Shown: positions 25,342 to 34,391 of the stretch, in pieces
Numbering within the stretch: position 1 is the first letter of the stretch
How the letters are laid out: each line of letters begins with the position of its first letter
Source: Flagellimonas amoyensis
GTDB taxonomy: Bacteria > Bacteroidota > Bacteroidia > Flavobacteriales > Flavobacteriaceae
Assembly: GCF_003058265.1 (NCBI RefSeq)
Contig: NZ_QBUK01000016.1
Location: 1 to 64,000 of the forward strand
Length of the DNA stretch: 64,000 bases
Direction: 5' to 3'
Notes under the pieces: generated by a model
Seen by the model: only the letters and a program-made list of their open reading frames with translations
The model's database searches: none
Told to the model about the DNA's origin: nothing
Made by a program: the position numbers and the translations under genes

Positions 25342-26343
25342 CACAAAGGTTTCATACCCCAATTCATTTTTACAGCCCCTACCCTCTTCCCAACAATCAA
25401 GGTTGTATATGGTGGTCTCGGCAATCCTGACCAGGGCCTCTTTGGTCGCAAAAGCGTGGTGTGGGGTCAAAAGCACATGGGGCAGGGAAATCAATTCCTT
25501 GAGTTGCTCATCTTCAATACCTTTTTTGCTATGATCTTGGAAGAAAATACCCCTCTCGCTTTCATAGACATCCGTCGCATATCCTCCTAGGTGGCCCTTT
25601 TTGATATTTCCGATAAGATCTTCTGTCTTGACAATGCCCCCTCTTGCGGTATTGACCAAGATGGTTCCCTTTTTCATGAGCTTGAACAGCGAATTCCTGA
25701 ACAGGTGATGGGTCTCATAGGTAAGTGGCACATTGATGCTGATAATGTCCGCCTTTTTGCACATGTCTTCCAAAGGAAGGTATTTCAGGTCATAATGGCT
25801 TTCCAGATATTGGTTCCTTGTTAGGTCCGTGGCCAGTAACTTACAGCCAAATGCATGGAATATCCTCACCAAAATGGAGCCTATCTTCCCTGTTCCCAAA
25901 ATGCCCACTGTCTTTCCGTTCAGGTCAAAACCCACCAAATCGTCCATGGAGAAGTTGTATTGCTTTACTTGCGCATCTGCTTGCACCAATTTTCGGTTGA
26001 GCGCCAACACCAGCGCCACGGTATGTTCGGCTATGGCGTTGGGTGAGTATTCAGGGGCATAGGCCACCTTGAGTCCTATCCGATTGGCGGACTTGATGCT
26101 CACATTGTTGTATCCTGTGGACCTCAATGTAATGTATTTGACCCCCAAATCCTTCAAAGTCTCAAGGACAACCAAGGAGGCATCGTCATTGGAAAAAATG
26201 GAAATGGCGTCATACCCGGCGGCCAACACGGCCGTATCGGCATCAAGGGTGTCCGGCACAAACGTCAGTTTATGTTTGCCCTTATTGGCCTTCTTAAGGT
26301 TGCCGACCTCAAAATCCTTGGTACTGTAAACCAATACTTTCAT
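25336..26343 (-). CDS. D-2-hydroxyacid dehydrogenase (D-lactate dehydrogenase type)
   Basis: The 335-residue protein follows the D-isomer 2-hydroxyacid dehydrogenase pattern: an N-terminal catalytic part with LKDLGVKYITLRSTGYNNVS, the NAD motif VGILGTGKIGSILVRIF (about 145-160), the NTARGGIVKTEDL segment with the substrate Arg (about 231) and a terminal TPHHAFAT with the catalytic His (about 296). The sequence is close in form to the LdhA/DdhA group that reduces pyruvate to D-lactate. It lies next to the Usp and CRP/FNR block, in keeping with fermentation or low-oxygen metabolism, although its substrate is inferred. Confidence 0.85.
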   Translation of the reverse strand: MKVLVYSTKDFEVGNLKKANKGKHKLTFVPDTLDADTAVLAAGYDAISIFSNDDASLVVLETLKDLGVKYITLRSTGYNNVSIKSANRIGLKVAYAPEYSPNAIAEHTVALVLALNRKLVQADAQVKQYNFSMDDLVGFDLNGKTVGILGTGKIGSILVRIFHAFGCKLLATDLTRNQYLESHYDLKYLPLEDMCKKADIISINVPLTYETHHLFRNSLFKLMKKGTILVNTARGGIVKTEDLIGNIKKGHLGGYATDVYESERGIFFQDHSKKGIEDEQLKELISLPHVLLTPHHAFATKEALVRIAETTIYNLDCWEEGRGCKNELGYETFVS

Positions 26344-26481
26344 GGTTTCTTATTTTATATTGAAACAACTTACACGCATTGCCCCTTGGATCTACACCAT
26401 CCAATTCTGAGGAGTCGAAAAAACTCTCCTTTTCGCAAGACAACACGAATGGCCTCTTGCCAGTTCCACCCTATTTTGTTT

Positions 26482-27333
26482 TCAATTATCATTCAGTTCC
26501 AAAATGGGTATTTTGGGATCATATCCCATTTCTTTCACCAACGGATTGGAGAGAATGGTCCAAAGGAAAGTGTGTTTTCTGTTCAAAAAAGCGACCATAT
26601 CCGCCTCTTTGCTTTCAAGGAAATCTTCGATGCCCTTACCCAGTTTGACCGGAGGCAGAAAGTGCATTTCATAGTCCGTTCCATCCAAAATATCCTCCAA
26701 TAATTTTTTATTGGCCTTCTCACTGTCATTGAGTTTTCCATCTTTGTCCCTGTCCAAATGCACCACATTGACCCGTGCCCCAAACAGGTTTGCTATTTCC
26801 ATCAGGTCCTTGATTTCCTTTTTCTGGAAACTGTGCCTAAAATCTGTAGGAAACACAATTTCTTTTGGAGGTACAAAAAGACAATCATTGGGCACCGCAA
26901 TCACGGGGCATTGTTTGATGTGTTCCATGACACGCACGGTATTTGTCCCGAAAATCCTCGTCATAGATCCCGTGACCCCTTTGGTTCCCATGACAATCGT
27001 ATCAATATCATTTTTCCTGACGGCATGGGCCACAGCTTCGACAAAACTGTTGAAGGTACAAATGGTATGGAAGCGGTGCCTATGGTTTTCCGGCAGTAGC
27101 CTGATCATCTGCAGCAGGCGTTCCATGCCTTCCTCGGATTCTTTCTTTGCTGCTTCGTAGAGGGGTTCCCCTTCCTCGGGGACCCTCATGCTCTCCAAAG
27201 TATACCCGGAAACCTGATAGGCATTCAGAAGGTAAAAATCGCATTGCACATCCCCATAAAGCCCTAGGGCATACTTCATGGCATTGAATGCATTTTTTGA
27301 ATAATCCGTGGGCAACAGTACTCTTTTGTCCAT
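26482..27333 (-). CDS. Universal stress protein, tandem copy 1
   Basis: The 283-residue protein holds two Usp domains. The first has VLLPTDYSKNAFNAMKYAL and the ATP-binding pattern VMGTKGVTGSMTRIFGTNT (Gx2Gx9G[ST], about 113-131); the second (about 150 onward) begins with IVFPTDFRHSF but lacks the ATP loop. Proteins of this double type bind ATP and are induced by starvation or low oxygen in many bacteria. It is the last of three tandem usp genes, 86 bases after copy 2. Confidence 0.88.
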   Translation of the reverse strand: MDKRVLLPTDYSKNAFNAMKYALGLYGDVQCDFYLLNAYQVSGYTLESMRVPEEGEPLYEAAKKESEEGMERLLQMIRLLPENHRHRFHTICTFNSFVEAVAHAVRKNDIDTIVMGTKGVTGSMTRIFGTNTVRVMEHIKQCPVIAVPNDCLFVPPKEIVFPTDFRHSFQKKEIKDLMEIANLFGARVNVVHLDRDKDGKLNDSEKANKKLLEDILDGTDYEMHFLPPVKLGKGIEDFLESKEADMVAFLNRKHTFLWTILSNPLVKEMGYDPKIPILELNDN

Positions 27334-27419
27334 GATGACATCTATTTGGATTAAAATTACCCCGATGCAAAATGCTGTACCATGATTTTGGTCAGCTTCG
27401 GCCGTGAAAGAACATAAAA

Positions 27420-28268
27420 TCAGGCCTCAACCCGATACGGAAGTACCAAAAAAGGAATTTTGCTATGCAGGCCAACGTTTTTTATCACAGGTTCCATAAA
27501 AAGACGCTCAAAGAAGGTGTGCTGGTTCCTGACCATGGCCACCATACCGATTTGCATGGTTTCCTGAAAAGAATTGATGGCAGGAATGAGCTCTTGGTCC
27601 GGAAGATCGTGGCTCTCATGGTTGTACTCCAACATCAATCCTTCCAATTTAGCCTTGTGGTTTTCTTGTTCCAGGGTCAATCCATCGGGTGAGGAAACAT
27701 GCAGCACATGGATCTTGGAATGCCAAAGCTTGGCAATCCACAACAAAAAATCCAGAGGTATTCGTTCATAGTCCACCTCAAAATCCGTGGGGAACAAAAG
27801 ATGTCTGGGCAGTTCAAAGGCAAAATCGGCCGGTACGGCCAAAACGGGCACTTTCACATTTCCCATCACCTGAACGGTGTTGGAACCAAACAGGATTTCT
27901 TTGGCCCCGGTGGCCCCTTGGGTACCCATAATCACAAAATCGATATTTTCCCTTTGGACAATACCCTCCATTTCGTCCACCAAAGTGTTCAACGAAGCAT
28001 GGAGAAGAAAGGTGTGCTTTGGATTATTGTATGCTTTTCGGATACGCTCCAAGAGTTTTTCCAACGAGGATTCCGCAGTGTATTTATGGTCATCCGGAAG
28101 GCCCATTTGTCCCGGGCTGCCCAAGGTGTAGTCTATCCGGTAAGCGGGAGGTGTGTACACGTGCACCAGATAGAACTCACAGTTGATGTTTTCGCATAGA
28201 CGGAGGGCATACTCGATCGCATGGAATGCATTTTCGGAAAAATCGGTGGGCAATACTATCTTTTTCAT
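27420..28268 (-). CDS. Universal stress protein, tandem copy 2
   Basis: The 282-residue two-domain Usp has IVLPTDFSENAFHAIEYAL at the start and the ATP loop VMGTQGATGAKEILFGSNT near 113-131; the second half (LLFPTDFEVDYERI onward) is degenerate at the ATP site. It is 40 bases downstream of copy 3, so the two are probably co-transcribed. The paralogues share domain order but differ through most of the sequence, so duplication is old. Confidence 0.88.
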   Translation of the reverse strand: MKKIVLPTDFSENAFHAIEYALRLCENINCEFYLVHVYTPPAYRIDYTLGSPGQMGLPDDHKYTAESSLEKLLERIRKAYNNPKHTFLLHASLNTLVDEMEGIVQRENIDFVIMGTQGATGAKEILFGSNTVQVMGNVKVPVLAVPADFAFELPRHLLFPTDFEVDYERIPLDFLLWIAKLWHSKIHVLHVSSPDGLTLEQENHKAKLEGLMLEYNHESHDLPDQELIPAINSFQETMQIGMVAMVRNQHTFFERLFMEPVIKNVGLHSKIPFLVLPYRVEA

Positions 28269-28308
28269 CGGATGTGCTTTTTAAATCACCCCTTACTGTC
28301 AAGAGGTT

Positions 28309-29145
28309 TCACTCATGGATGACATAGAAAGGGATTTTGGTATGGAAACTGATCTTCTCCGTCAAGGAATCAAAAAGAATCTGTTGGATAAAGTTCAGGT
28401 TCTTAGCCACCATCACCATCATGTCGATATCGCGGCTTTCCACAAAACATTGGATGGCCAATTTAGCACTTTTGTTCGTCAGGGAATGAAAACTATATCT
28501 GTCGGGAAAGGTTTCTTCCATATAATCCAACAGAAATTCCTTATTGTTCTTCTGCTCCATATTCATTTCAACACCTTCCTTTTTGGCGTTCATGATACGA
28601 AAATTTCCCTTTCCCAAATGTACCATCTCGGCCATGGACCTCAATATGCCATGGGAATAGAATATATTGAAATCCGTTGGAAAGGCAATCTCCTTGGGCT
28701 TGATGTAGGCTACATCCCCCGGGACCACCAACGTGTTGCACTGCACCTTGATGATCACGTCCCCCGCATTGCTGCCCACAACTTTTTCCCTAAGACCCGA
28801 CACCCCTTTGGTTCCCATTACGATTAGGTCTATCTCCTTTTCCTCCACATGCTTCTTGATGGCCGATACAAAAAAACCATATTCGTGTAGGGCATAGAAG
28901 GAGTGGCCCGAACTGGTGCTATGCTTTCTGCTATCGTCCAACAGGTCTTGCAGTTGTTGTTTGGTGCTCCCTGAAGGTCCATCACCAATATCCGCCAAGG
29001 CCTCGGTATCGGCTTTGACATCCAACAGCGTTCCAACATACAACAAATAGAAATTACACTCCAATGACCCAAACAGCATTTGTGCATACTTTAGGGCGTT
29101 CTTGGAGTTTTCCGAAAAATCGGTCGGGACCAAGATATTCTTCAT
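28309..29145 (-). CDS. Universal stress protein, tandem copy 3
   Basis: The start MKNILVPTDFSENSKNALK was preferred; the upstream in-frame ATG would add 21 residues unlike a Usp N-terminus and would cover a regulatory palindrome. The 278-residue protein has the ATP loop VMGTKGVSGLREKVVGSNA and a second Usp-like half beginning EIAFPTDFNIFY. It is first of the three usp genes, directly after the CRP/FNR regulator gene, with an FNR-like palindrome about 50 bases upstream of the start. Confidence 0.85.
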   Translation of the reverse strand: MKNILVPTDFSENSKNALKYAQMLFGSLECNFYLLYVGTLLDVKADTEALADIGDGPSGSTKQQLQDLLDDSRKHSTSSGHSFYALHEYGFFVSAIKKHVEEKEIDLIVMGTKGVSGLREKVVGSNAGDVIIKVQCNTLVVPGDVAYIKPKEIAFPTDFNIFYSHGILRSMAEMVHLGKGNFRIMNAKKEGVEMNMEQKNNKEFLLDYMEETFPDRYSFHSLTNKSAKLAIQCFVESRDIDMMVMVAKNLNFIQQILFDSLTEKISFHTKIPFYVIHE

Positions 29146-29172
29146 CTGCCATAAAATGATGGGGGCAAGTTG

Positions 29173-29208
29173 ATCATTCCATCGATGATGTGGAATGATA
29201 AATATCAT
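29173..29208. promoter_or_regulatory. FNR-like palindrome and inverted repeat before usp copy 3
   Basis: ATGAT-AAAT-ATCAT at 29195-29208 is a perfect palindrome of the form TGATnnnnATCA, the core of CRP/FNR-family sites. It overlaps a second inverted repeat (ATCATTCCA at 29173-29181 with TGGAATGAT at 29191-29199). It lies between the CRP/FNR-type regulator gene and usp copy 3, so this regulator is the obvious candidate to bind it. Confidence 0.5.
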
Positions 29209-29234
29209 CTCACGGGATTATGACGATAAAGTGT

Positions 29235-30284
29235 CTAATGAACGTGTTCCAGTGCCTTCTTGTCCAACACCTTGATATTCCTGTTCTCGATGGCGATCAG
29301 TCCTTCGCTCCTGAAGTCGGACAAGGTCCTGATCAGGCTTTCCGTGGCAATCCCGGCCACACCGGCCAGATCGCTACGGGTCACTTTAAGGGGGGCTTCC
29401 TTTCCCCTGTTCATCGTGTTGGAGTACATCAACAGGGTCTGGGCAGTCTTCTTTCGCACGGAACTATAGGCCATTTGCAGCAATTGCCGTTTGATATTGG
29501 CCAAATTGTCGGCGATGACATCCATCAGTTCCAAGGAAATGTGCTTGTTGTCCTCCAAAATGGCCTTGACCCTTTCCTTGGAGATGCCCGCCAGCTCCAC
29601 ATCTTCCATGGCCACGGCATAGTCTTGGTGGGGAAGGTTCTCGGTAAGGGAGGTGAACCCCAGAAAATCATCCTCGCAATAAATGGAGGTGATCAATTCC
29701 TTGCCTTCCTCATCCAGACCGCAGCACTTGACCACGCCGGCCAATATCAGGAAGACCATATTGGAATGGTCCCCAATGCTATAAATGGTTTCATCCTTTT
29801 TATAAGAAAACGATTGACCATTATCATCAAAAAAATTCTTCAGCTCGTTCAGCGATCTGATGTCATTTTCCTTTTTTTTTTGGTCGGGAAGCCCTTTGAG
29901 TGCCTCCCCGAACTGCTTTGCCTTTTCCAATCTGGTCTGTATGGCCCCCAAGAGCTCATCTTCCTCAAAGGGTTTGGTGAGGTAATCGTCCGCCCCTAGG
30001 TTCATCCCCTTTCTGATTTCGTGCCGCTCGGTCTTGGCCGACACAAAGATGAAGGGAATATGCTTGGTGGACTCATCCGAGGAGAGCTGTTCCAGAACTT
30101 CATATCCGTCCATTTCGGGCATCATGATATCGCAGAGCACGATGTCCGGATGTACCTTTCTGGCCATTTCCACCGCTATTTTTCCATTGGAAGCCGTAAA
30201 AACTTCAAAACCGGACAGTTCCAATAACTCTTCCACATTTTCGCGCAATGAGGTATCGTCCTCAACCAGTAATATCTTTGTCAT
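29235..30284 (-). CDS. Response regulator fused to a CRP/FNR-type DNA-binding protein
   Basis: The 349-residue protein has a receiver domain (1-120) with the acidic pocket E8/D9/D10 and phospho-acceptor D52 in VLCDIMMPEMDG, a cyclic-nucleotide-binding-like barrel (about 145-265) with MVFLILAGVVKC, and a CRP-type helix-turn-helix (about 280-345) with VTRSDLAGVAGIATESLIRTLSDF. The typical FNR N-terminal cysteine cluster is not present. It overlaps the upstream histidine kinase by 23 bases, so they form one two-component system; likely targets are the usp genes that follow. Confidence 0.9.
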   Translation of the reverse strand: MTKILLVEDDTSLRENVEELLELSGFEVFTASNGKIAVEMARKVHPDIVLCDIMMPEMDGYEVLEQLSSDESTKHIPFIFVSAKTERHEIRKGMNLGADDYLTKPFEEDELLGAIQTRLEKAKQFGEALKGLPDQKKKENDIRSLNELKNFFDDNGQSFSYKKDETIYSIGDHSNMVFLILAGVVKCCGLDEEGKELITSIYCEDDFLGFTSLTENLPHQDYAVAMEDVELAGISKERVKAILEDNKHISLELMDVIADNLANIKRQLLQMAYSSVRKKTAQTLLMYSNTMNRGKEAPLKVTRSDLAGVAGIATESLIRTLSDFRSEGLIAIENRNIKVLDKKALEHVH

Positions 30285-31821
30285 TTTCTATGCTTTTTAT
30301 GGGTATGTGCAATGTAAATGTGGAACCTTCCCCTTGTTTGCTGGCAAAAGTAAGGTCGGCCCCAAGGTTGTGTATGTGCTGCTGAACAATGTTCAGTCCT
30401 ATTCCCGTTCCCTGAATGGTCAAAACGTTGCTGGCCCTGAAATACCTGTCAAAAACAAAGGGCTGGTCCTCCGGCGGAATCCCAAAACCTTTGTCCACAA
30501 TATCGATGTACAACCAATCGTCCCCATTCGAAACCCGCAATTCTATTTCGGTCCTTTCCGGGGAATATTTAATGGCATTGTGCACCAAGTTGGAAAGCGC
30601 CAAGGCCATGATCTTCTCATCAAAATCCACATTGATGCCATCGATGTTCTCCGGATACCGGATGCGCTGGCCTTCCTTCAGCAAGGTGTTGGAATCATAA
30701 ATGACCTCATTGACCAATTTACTGAGGGGAAAAGTGGTCATGTTATAGTTTACCTTTCCGGAATCCAACCGTTCAATGGATAGGAAATCGGTGAGGATAT
30801 TGTCCAAATATTTCACTTTGGACTTGATAGTGCCAATGTGCTTGTCCCGTTTTTGTTGCTGCTCTGTTTCCGTGTATTTGGACAAGAGCGATGTGGAGGT
30901 CAGAATACTGGTGAGCGGTGTCTTGAATTCATGGGAAACCAATGACAAGAATTTGGTTTTCAACTCATTGAGCTTTTTCTCAGCCTTCAATGCTTCCCGG
31001 AGCTGTTCCGTGCGCTCCTCCACTTTGTTCTCCAACTCGTGGGTGTGGTTCATTCGCTCGGTGATGTCCAATACGATGGCCACACATACTTGTCTTTTCT
31101 CGATGGACGACAACTGCAAATGGACCTCGACCGGATAAATGGTGCCGTCCTTCCGCTTGTGCACCGTTTCAAAAATCACCTTTTCCTTCTTTCCTTGGAA
31201 CAAGGGGGTCAAAAGACGTTTAAAGATCTCTTTGGTGAATTTGGGCTTTATGTCCAGGACCGACATTTGGTTCAGTTCCTTGAGCGTGTATCCCAAGTTC
31301 AACTGTGCCCCTCGGTTCACATTGATGAAGATATAGGATTCGGCATCGAACACGTAGATCTCATTGAGCGATTCTTCAAAGATCTTGAACCAATAATCTA
31401 TGGTCTGCTCCGCCTTTTTGCGTTCCGTGATGTCCACGATGAGTGCCATCACATAGGTCTTGTTCAACAATTTGAAGGGATTGAGGCTTATTTCCAAAGG
31501 AAACTCTTCGCCATCCTTTCGCAACCCCCGAAGATCTAGACCGGGGCCCATGGGCCTGGCCTTTCCGGTGCTGACAAACTTTGCCACATCCCCATGGTGT
31601 CCTTTCCTGATCTTTTTGGGAATCAGGATTTCCAAGGGTTGCCCTTTCAGTTCATCTTTTTCATAACCGAACAATTGGTTGGCAGCAGAGTTGTTGCCCA
31701 CAATTTTTTGCTCATCGTTCACAATGAGAATGCCCTCGGAGACAACCTCCGACAACATCTCCAGTACTACACTTTCTTCGAATAATTCCACAGTGGCAAC
31801 TAAAATACTGATTTTGGTCAT
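30262..31821 (-). CDS. Cytoplasmic PAS-domain histidine kinase
   Basis: The 519-residue kinase has no membrane segment. Two PAS domains come first (about 20-140 and 145-265), both ending in the DITER motif, then a coiled-coil linker, the dimerisation H-box FLSLVSHEFKTPLTSI (His near 297) and an HATPase domain with NLVHNAIKYSP, DKGFGIPPED and GTGIGLNIVQQH. A soluble PAS kinase would sense redox, oxygen or metabolic state. Its 3' end overlaps the receiver-CRP gene by 23 bases, so the two are translated together and are a cognate pair. Confidence 0.92.
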   Translation of the reverse strand: MTKISILVATVELFEESVVLEMLSEVVSEGILIVNDEQKIVGNNSAANQLFGYEKDELKGQPLEILIPKKIRKGHHGDVAKFVSTGKARPMGPGLDLRGLRKDGEEFPLEISLNPFKLLNKTYVMALIVDITERKKAEQTIDYWFKIFEESLNEIYVFDAESYIFINVNRGAQLNLGYTLKELNQMSVLDIKPKFTKEIFKRLLTPLFQGKKEKVIFETVHKRKDGTIYPVEVHLQLSSIEKRQVCVAIVLDITERMNHTHELENKVEERTEQLREALKAEKKLNELKTKFLSLVSHEFKTPLTSILTSTSLLSKYTETEQQQKRDKHIGTIKSKVKYLDNILTDFLSIERLDSGKVNYNMTTFPLSKLVNEVIYDSNTLLKEGQRIRYPENIDGINVDFDEKIMALALSNLVHNAIKYSPERTEIELRVSNGDDWLYIDIVDKGFGIPPEDQPFVFDRYFRASNVLTIQGTGIGLNIVQQHIHNLGADLTFASKQGEGSTFTLHIPIKSIENDKDITG

Positions 31822-31868
31822 GGATAAAAACAGTATCGATCACTATATTTATCCCAAAAAACTAGAGC

Positions 31869-32276
31869 ATGTTGGATTCCAAAGAAAAACTGGGGAACGA
31901 ATTTTATCAAAATCTGGGGAAACTCTTCTATGCCGTGGCCATGGCAGACCACAGTGTACATATGAAAGAACTGGAAAAACTGAACGAAGTGGTGCGTGAC
32001 CATTGGCTGGACGTGGACGATGTGGAGGATGAATTTGGAACGGATGCCGCCTTCCAGATCGGGACCGTTTTTGATTGGCTGTTGGAATATGGAAAGGATG
32101 GTGAGGAAATCTATGAGGAGTTCGAGGAATTCTATACCGATCACAAAGTGATCTTCACACCCAAAGTGAAAAGTCTGGCAATGTCCACATCAAGGGCCAT
32201 AGCCTCTGCATTTGCAGGAAACAACAAGGCCGAACTGGTACTTTTGGGCCGTCTTGAACTTTTGTTCAAGAACTAA
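31869..32276 (+). CDS. TerB-like protein
   Basis: A 135-residue, all-helical acidic protein with a TerB/DjlA-like N-terminal helix pair: LGKLFYAVAMADHSVHMKE followed by KLNEVVRDHW, then a second helical pair with YGKDGEEIYEEFEEFYTDH. TerB-type domains occur in tellurite-resistance and stress systems and may bind metal ions, but the function is not known. It starts 47 bases from the divergent histidine kinase, so it may share its control region. Confidence 0.55.
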   Translation: MLDSKEKLGNEFYQNLGKLFYAVAMADHSVHMKELEKLNEVVRDHWLDVDDVEDEFGTDAAFQIGTVFDWLLEYGKDGEEIYEEFEEFYTDHKVIFTPKVKSLAMSTSRAIASAFAGNNKAELVLLGRLELLFKN

Positions 32277-32358
32277 GGAGCCATTCAAAAAAACAGGCCG
32301 GCTTTTATTTTTACAATGACAGGCAAAGGCTTGTTTGGAAAACCAAAGACCCGATCCG

Positions 32359-33012
32359 ATGATAATCCACCAATTTGATCAAAGCAATTCGCTACTGAAC
32401 ACCTTTGTTTCTGAACTGCGCGATGTGGAGATTCAGAAAGATGCCATGCGTTTCCGAAGGAACATTGAACGGATCGGGGAAATCATGGCCTATGAGGTGA
32501 GCCAAACCTTGGATTATGAAGAAACCGAGGTGACCACTCCCTTAGGCACTAAAAAGTCCTTTCGCTGCACAGACCGTTTGGTGATCTGTTCCGTACTCAG
32601 GGCAGGTTTGCCACTGCACCATGGCATTTTGAATTATTTTGATGCAGCAGAGAACGCTTTCATATCTGCGTATAGACACCATCCCAATGACGATGATGAT
32701 TTTGAGGTGGTCGTCAACTATTTTGCGTCCCCCTCCTTGGACGGGAAGATCCTTGTCCTGACCGACCCCATGCTGGCCACGGGCAAGACCTTGGAAAATG
32801 TACTGAACGTTTTGAAGGACCACGGTACCCCAAAGCAGATCCATATCATCTCGGTGATCGGGTCACAAACGGGTGTGGCCAAAGTGGAAGAGGTATTTCC
32901 CAAGGATACCCAACTTTGGATCGCCGCCGTGGACGAAAAACTTTCGAAAAGGGGATATATCCTACCCGGTCTGGGTGATGCCGGTGACCTCAGCTATGGG
33001 GTGAAATTGTGA
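32359..33012 (+). CDS. upp: Uracil phosphoribosyltransferase
   Basis: The start MIIHQFDQSN fits the usual N-terminus of flavobacterial UPRT better than the codon 8 residues upstream. The 217-residue enzyme has the conserved RFRRNIERIGEIMAYE, the loop CSVLRAGLPLHHGIL and the PRPP site LVLTDPMLATGKTL (about 130-143), with the C-terminal uracil-binding GDAGDL. It converts uracil and PRPP to UMP in the pyrimidine salvage pathway. It is convergent with the RNA hydrolase gene (one base between the ends). Confidence 0.9.
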   Translation: MIIHQFDQSNSLLNTFVSELRDVEIQKDAMRFRRNIERIGEIMAYEVSQTLDYEETEVTTPLGTKKSFRCTDRLVICSVLRAGLPLHHGILNYFDAAENAFISAYRHHPNDDDDFEVVVNYFASPSLDGKILVLTDPMLATGKTLENVLNVLKDHGTPKQIHIISVIGSQTGVAKVEEVFPKDTQLWIAAVDEKLSKRGYILPGLGDAGDLSYGVKL

Positions 33013-33013
33013 G

Positions 33014-34384
33014 CTAGAGCAGAATTTCGACCATTTCATGAAGTTCGGGGATGTGGCAGTCCCACCCGTATTTTTCATAGATCTTATCCTTGTAAATGTC
33101 CATGGTTTCCTTTTCCCCATGGATCAAGAACACCTTTTCGGGCACATTTTTGATGTCTCCCATCCAAGACAGGAGTTCGGATTGGCCCGCATGTGCGGAG
33201 AGGCTTTCCAAGTGGGCCACGGTCGCCTTTATGGGGATGTATTTCCCGAACATCTTCAATTCTTTGGCCCCATCCAATAGTTTTCTTCCCCGGGTCTCCT
33301 CGGCTTGGAAACCCACAAGCAGTATGGTAGTGGATTTTCTTTCCGCCAATTGCTTGATGTAGGTGAGCACCCTTCCCCCTGTCACCATGCCACTACCTGC
33401 AATGACAATCTTGGGTCGGGGGTCGTCAATGGTTTCCCAGGTCTCCCGATAGGAGCTCACCAAGGTAACATGGTTACACATGTTGTGGTATTCCTGTGTG
33501 CCGAGCTTGTGCCAATGGGGATGCCGTTCAAAAACCTCAAGGACATTGATGCCCATGGGGCTGTCCACAAAAATGGGAATGTTGGGAATCTTGTTTTTAT
33601 CATAGAGCTTCCAGAACACATACATCAAGGATTGTAGGCGTTCCACGGCAAAAGACGGTATGATCAAAGTGCCCCGCTCCCGTACAGTCCGGTCCACCAA
33701 ATCCTGAACAATACTTTCCACATCTTCATCCGGATGGTCTTTGTCCCCATATGTGCTCTCCACAAAAAGATAATCGGCCCATTCCGGTCGTTTGGGAGGA
33801 TGGAGCAAATGGTCCTCTTCCCTCCCCACGTCCCCAGAAAAGACCAATACTTTGCCATGCAGGACCATTTCGATATAGGTTGACCCGATGATATGCCCGT
33901 TGTATTTGAAACATGCCGAACAATGGAGAGAGAGGCTGACGATTTCCCCTTCTTCGATGCTGTTAAAAAACTTCAAGGTACGCTCCACATCTTCTCGGGT
34001 GTACAGCGGGAGTGCGGGGTCGTGCTTGCTATATCCTTCCGCATTGGCGCGTTCCGCTTCCTCTTCGTGGATCTTGGCGCTGTCCTCCAAGATGATCCTC
34101 GCTATTTCCAAGGTCGGTGCCGTTCCAAGGATGGTTCCCTTAAACCCTTGTTTCACCAAAAGGGGAAGGTATCCACAATGGTCCAGATGGCCATGTGTCA
34201 ACAGTACAAAGTCCACCTCATCCACTTTAATGGGCAAGGGTTCCCAGTTCTGCAGTCTGAGTTCCTTTGTTCCCTGGAAAACACCGCAATCCACCAAAAC
34301 CTTGATTTCTTCGGAGTGCAAATAGAACTTGGAACCAGTGACCGTGCCCGACCCTCCCAAAAAATGTACCTGAAGCTTTTCCAT
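33014..34384 (-). CDS. Beta-CASP metallo-beta-lactamase RNA hydrolase
   Basis: The 456-residue protein has the zinc-binding motif LLTHGHLDHCGYLP (about 62-75), further MBL motifs around IGSTYIEM and FSGDVGR (about 163-185), and a beta-CASP insert with VFVDSP. The C-terminal part has the motifs SGMVTGGRVLTYI and RNA-specificity-type SAHAGQSELL. This is the YSH1/CPSF73-like family that processes RNA ends. The gene is co-directional with the ATP-cone nuclease gene 7 bases upstream. Confidence 0.88.
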   Translation of the reverse strand: MEKLQVHFLGGSGTVTGSKFYLHSEEIKVLVDCGVFQGTKELRLQNWEPLPIKVDEVDFVLLTHGHLDHCGYLPLLVKQGFKGTILGTAPTLEIARIILEDSAKIHEEEAERANAEGYSKHDPALPLYTREDVERTLKFFNSIEEGEIVSLSLHCSACFKYNGHIIGSTYIEMVLHGKVLVFSGDVGREEDHLLHPPKRPEWADYLFVESTYGDKDHPDEDVESIVQDLVDRTVRERGTLIIPSFAVERLQSLMYVFWKLYDKNKIPNIPIFVDSPMGINVLEVFERHPHWHKLGTQEYHNMCNHVTLVSSYRETWETIDDPRPKIVIAGSGMVTGGRVLTYIKQLAERKSTTILLVGFQAEETRGRKLLDGAKELKMFGKYIPIKATVAHLESLSAHAGQSELLSWMGDIKNVPEKVFLIHGEKETMDIYKDKIYEKYGWDCHIPELHEMVEILL

Positions 34385-34391
34385 GTCTTGT

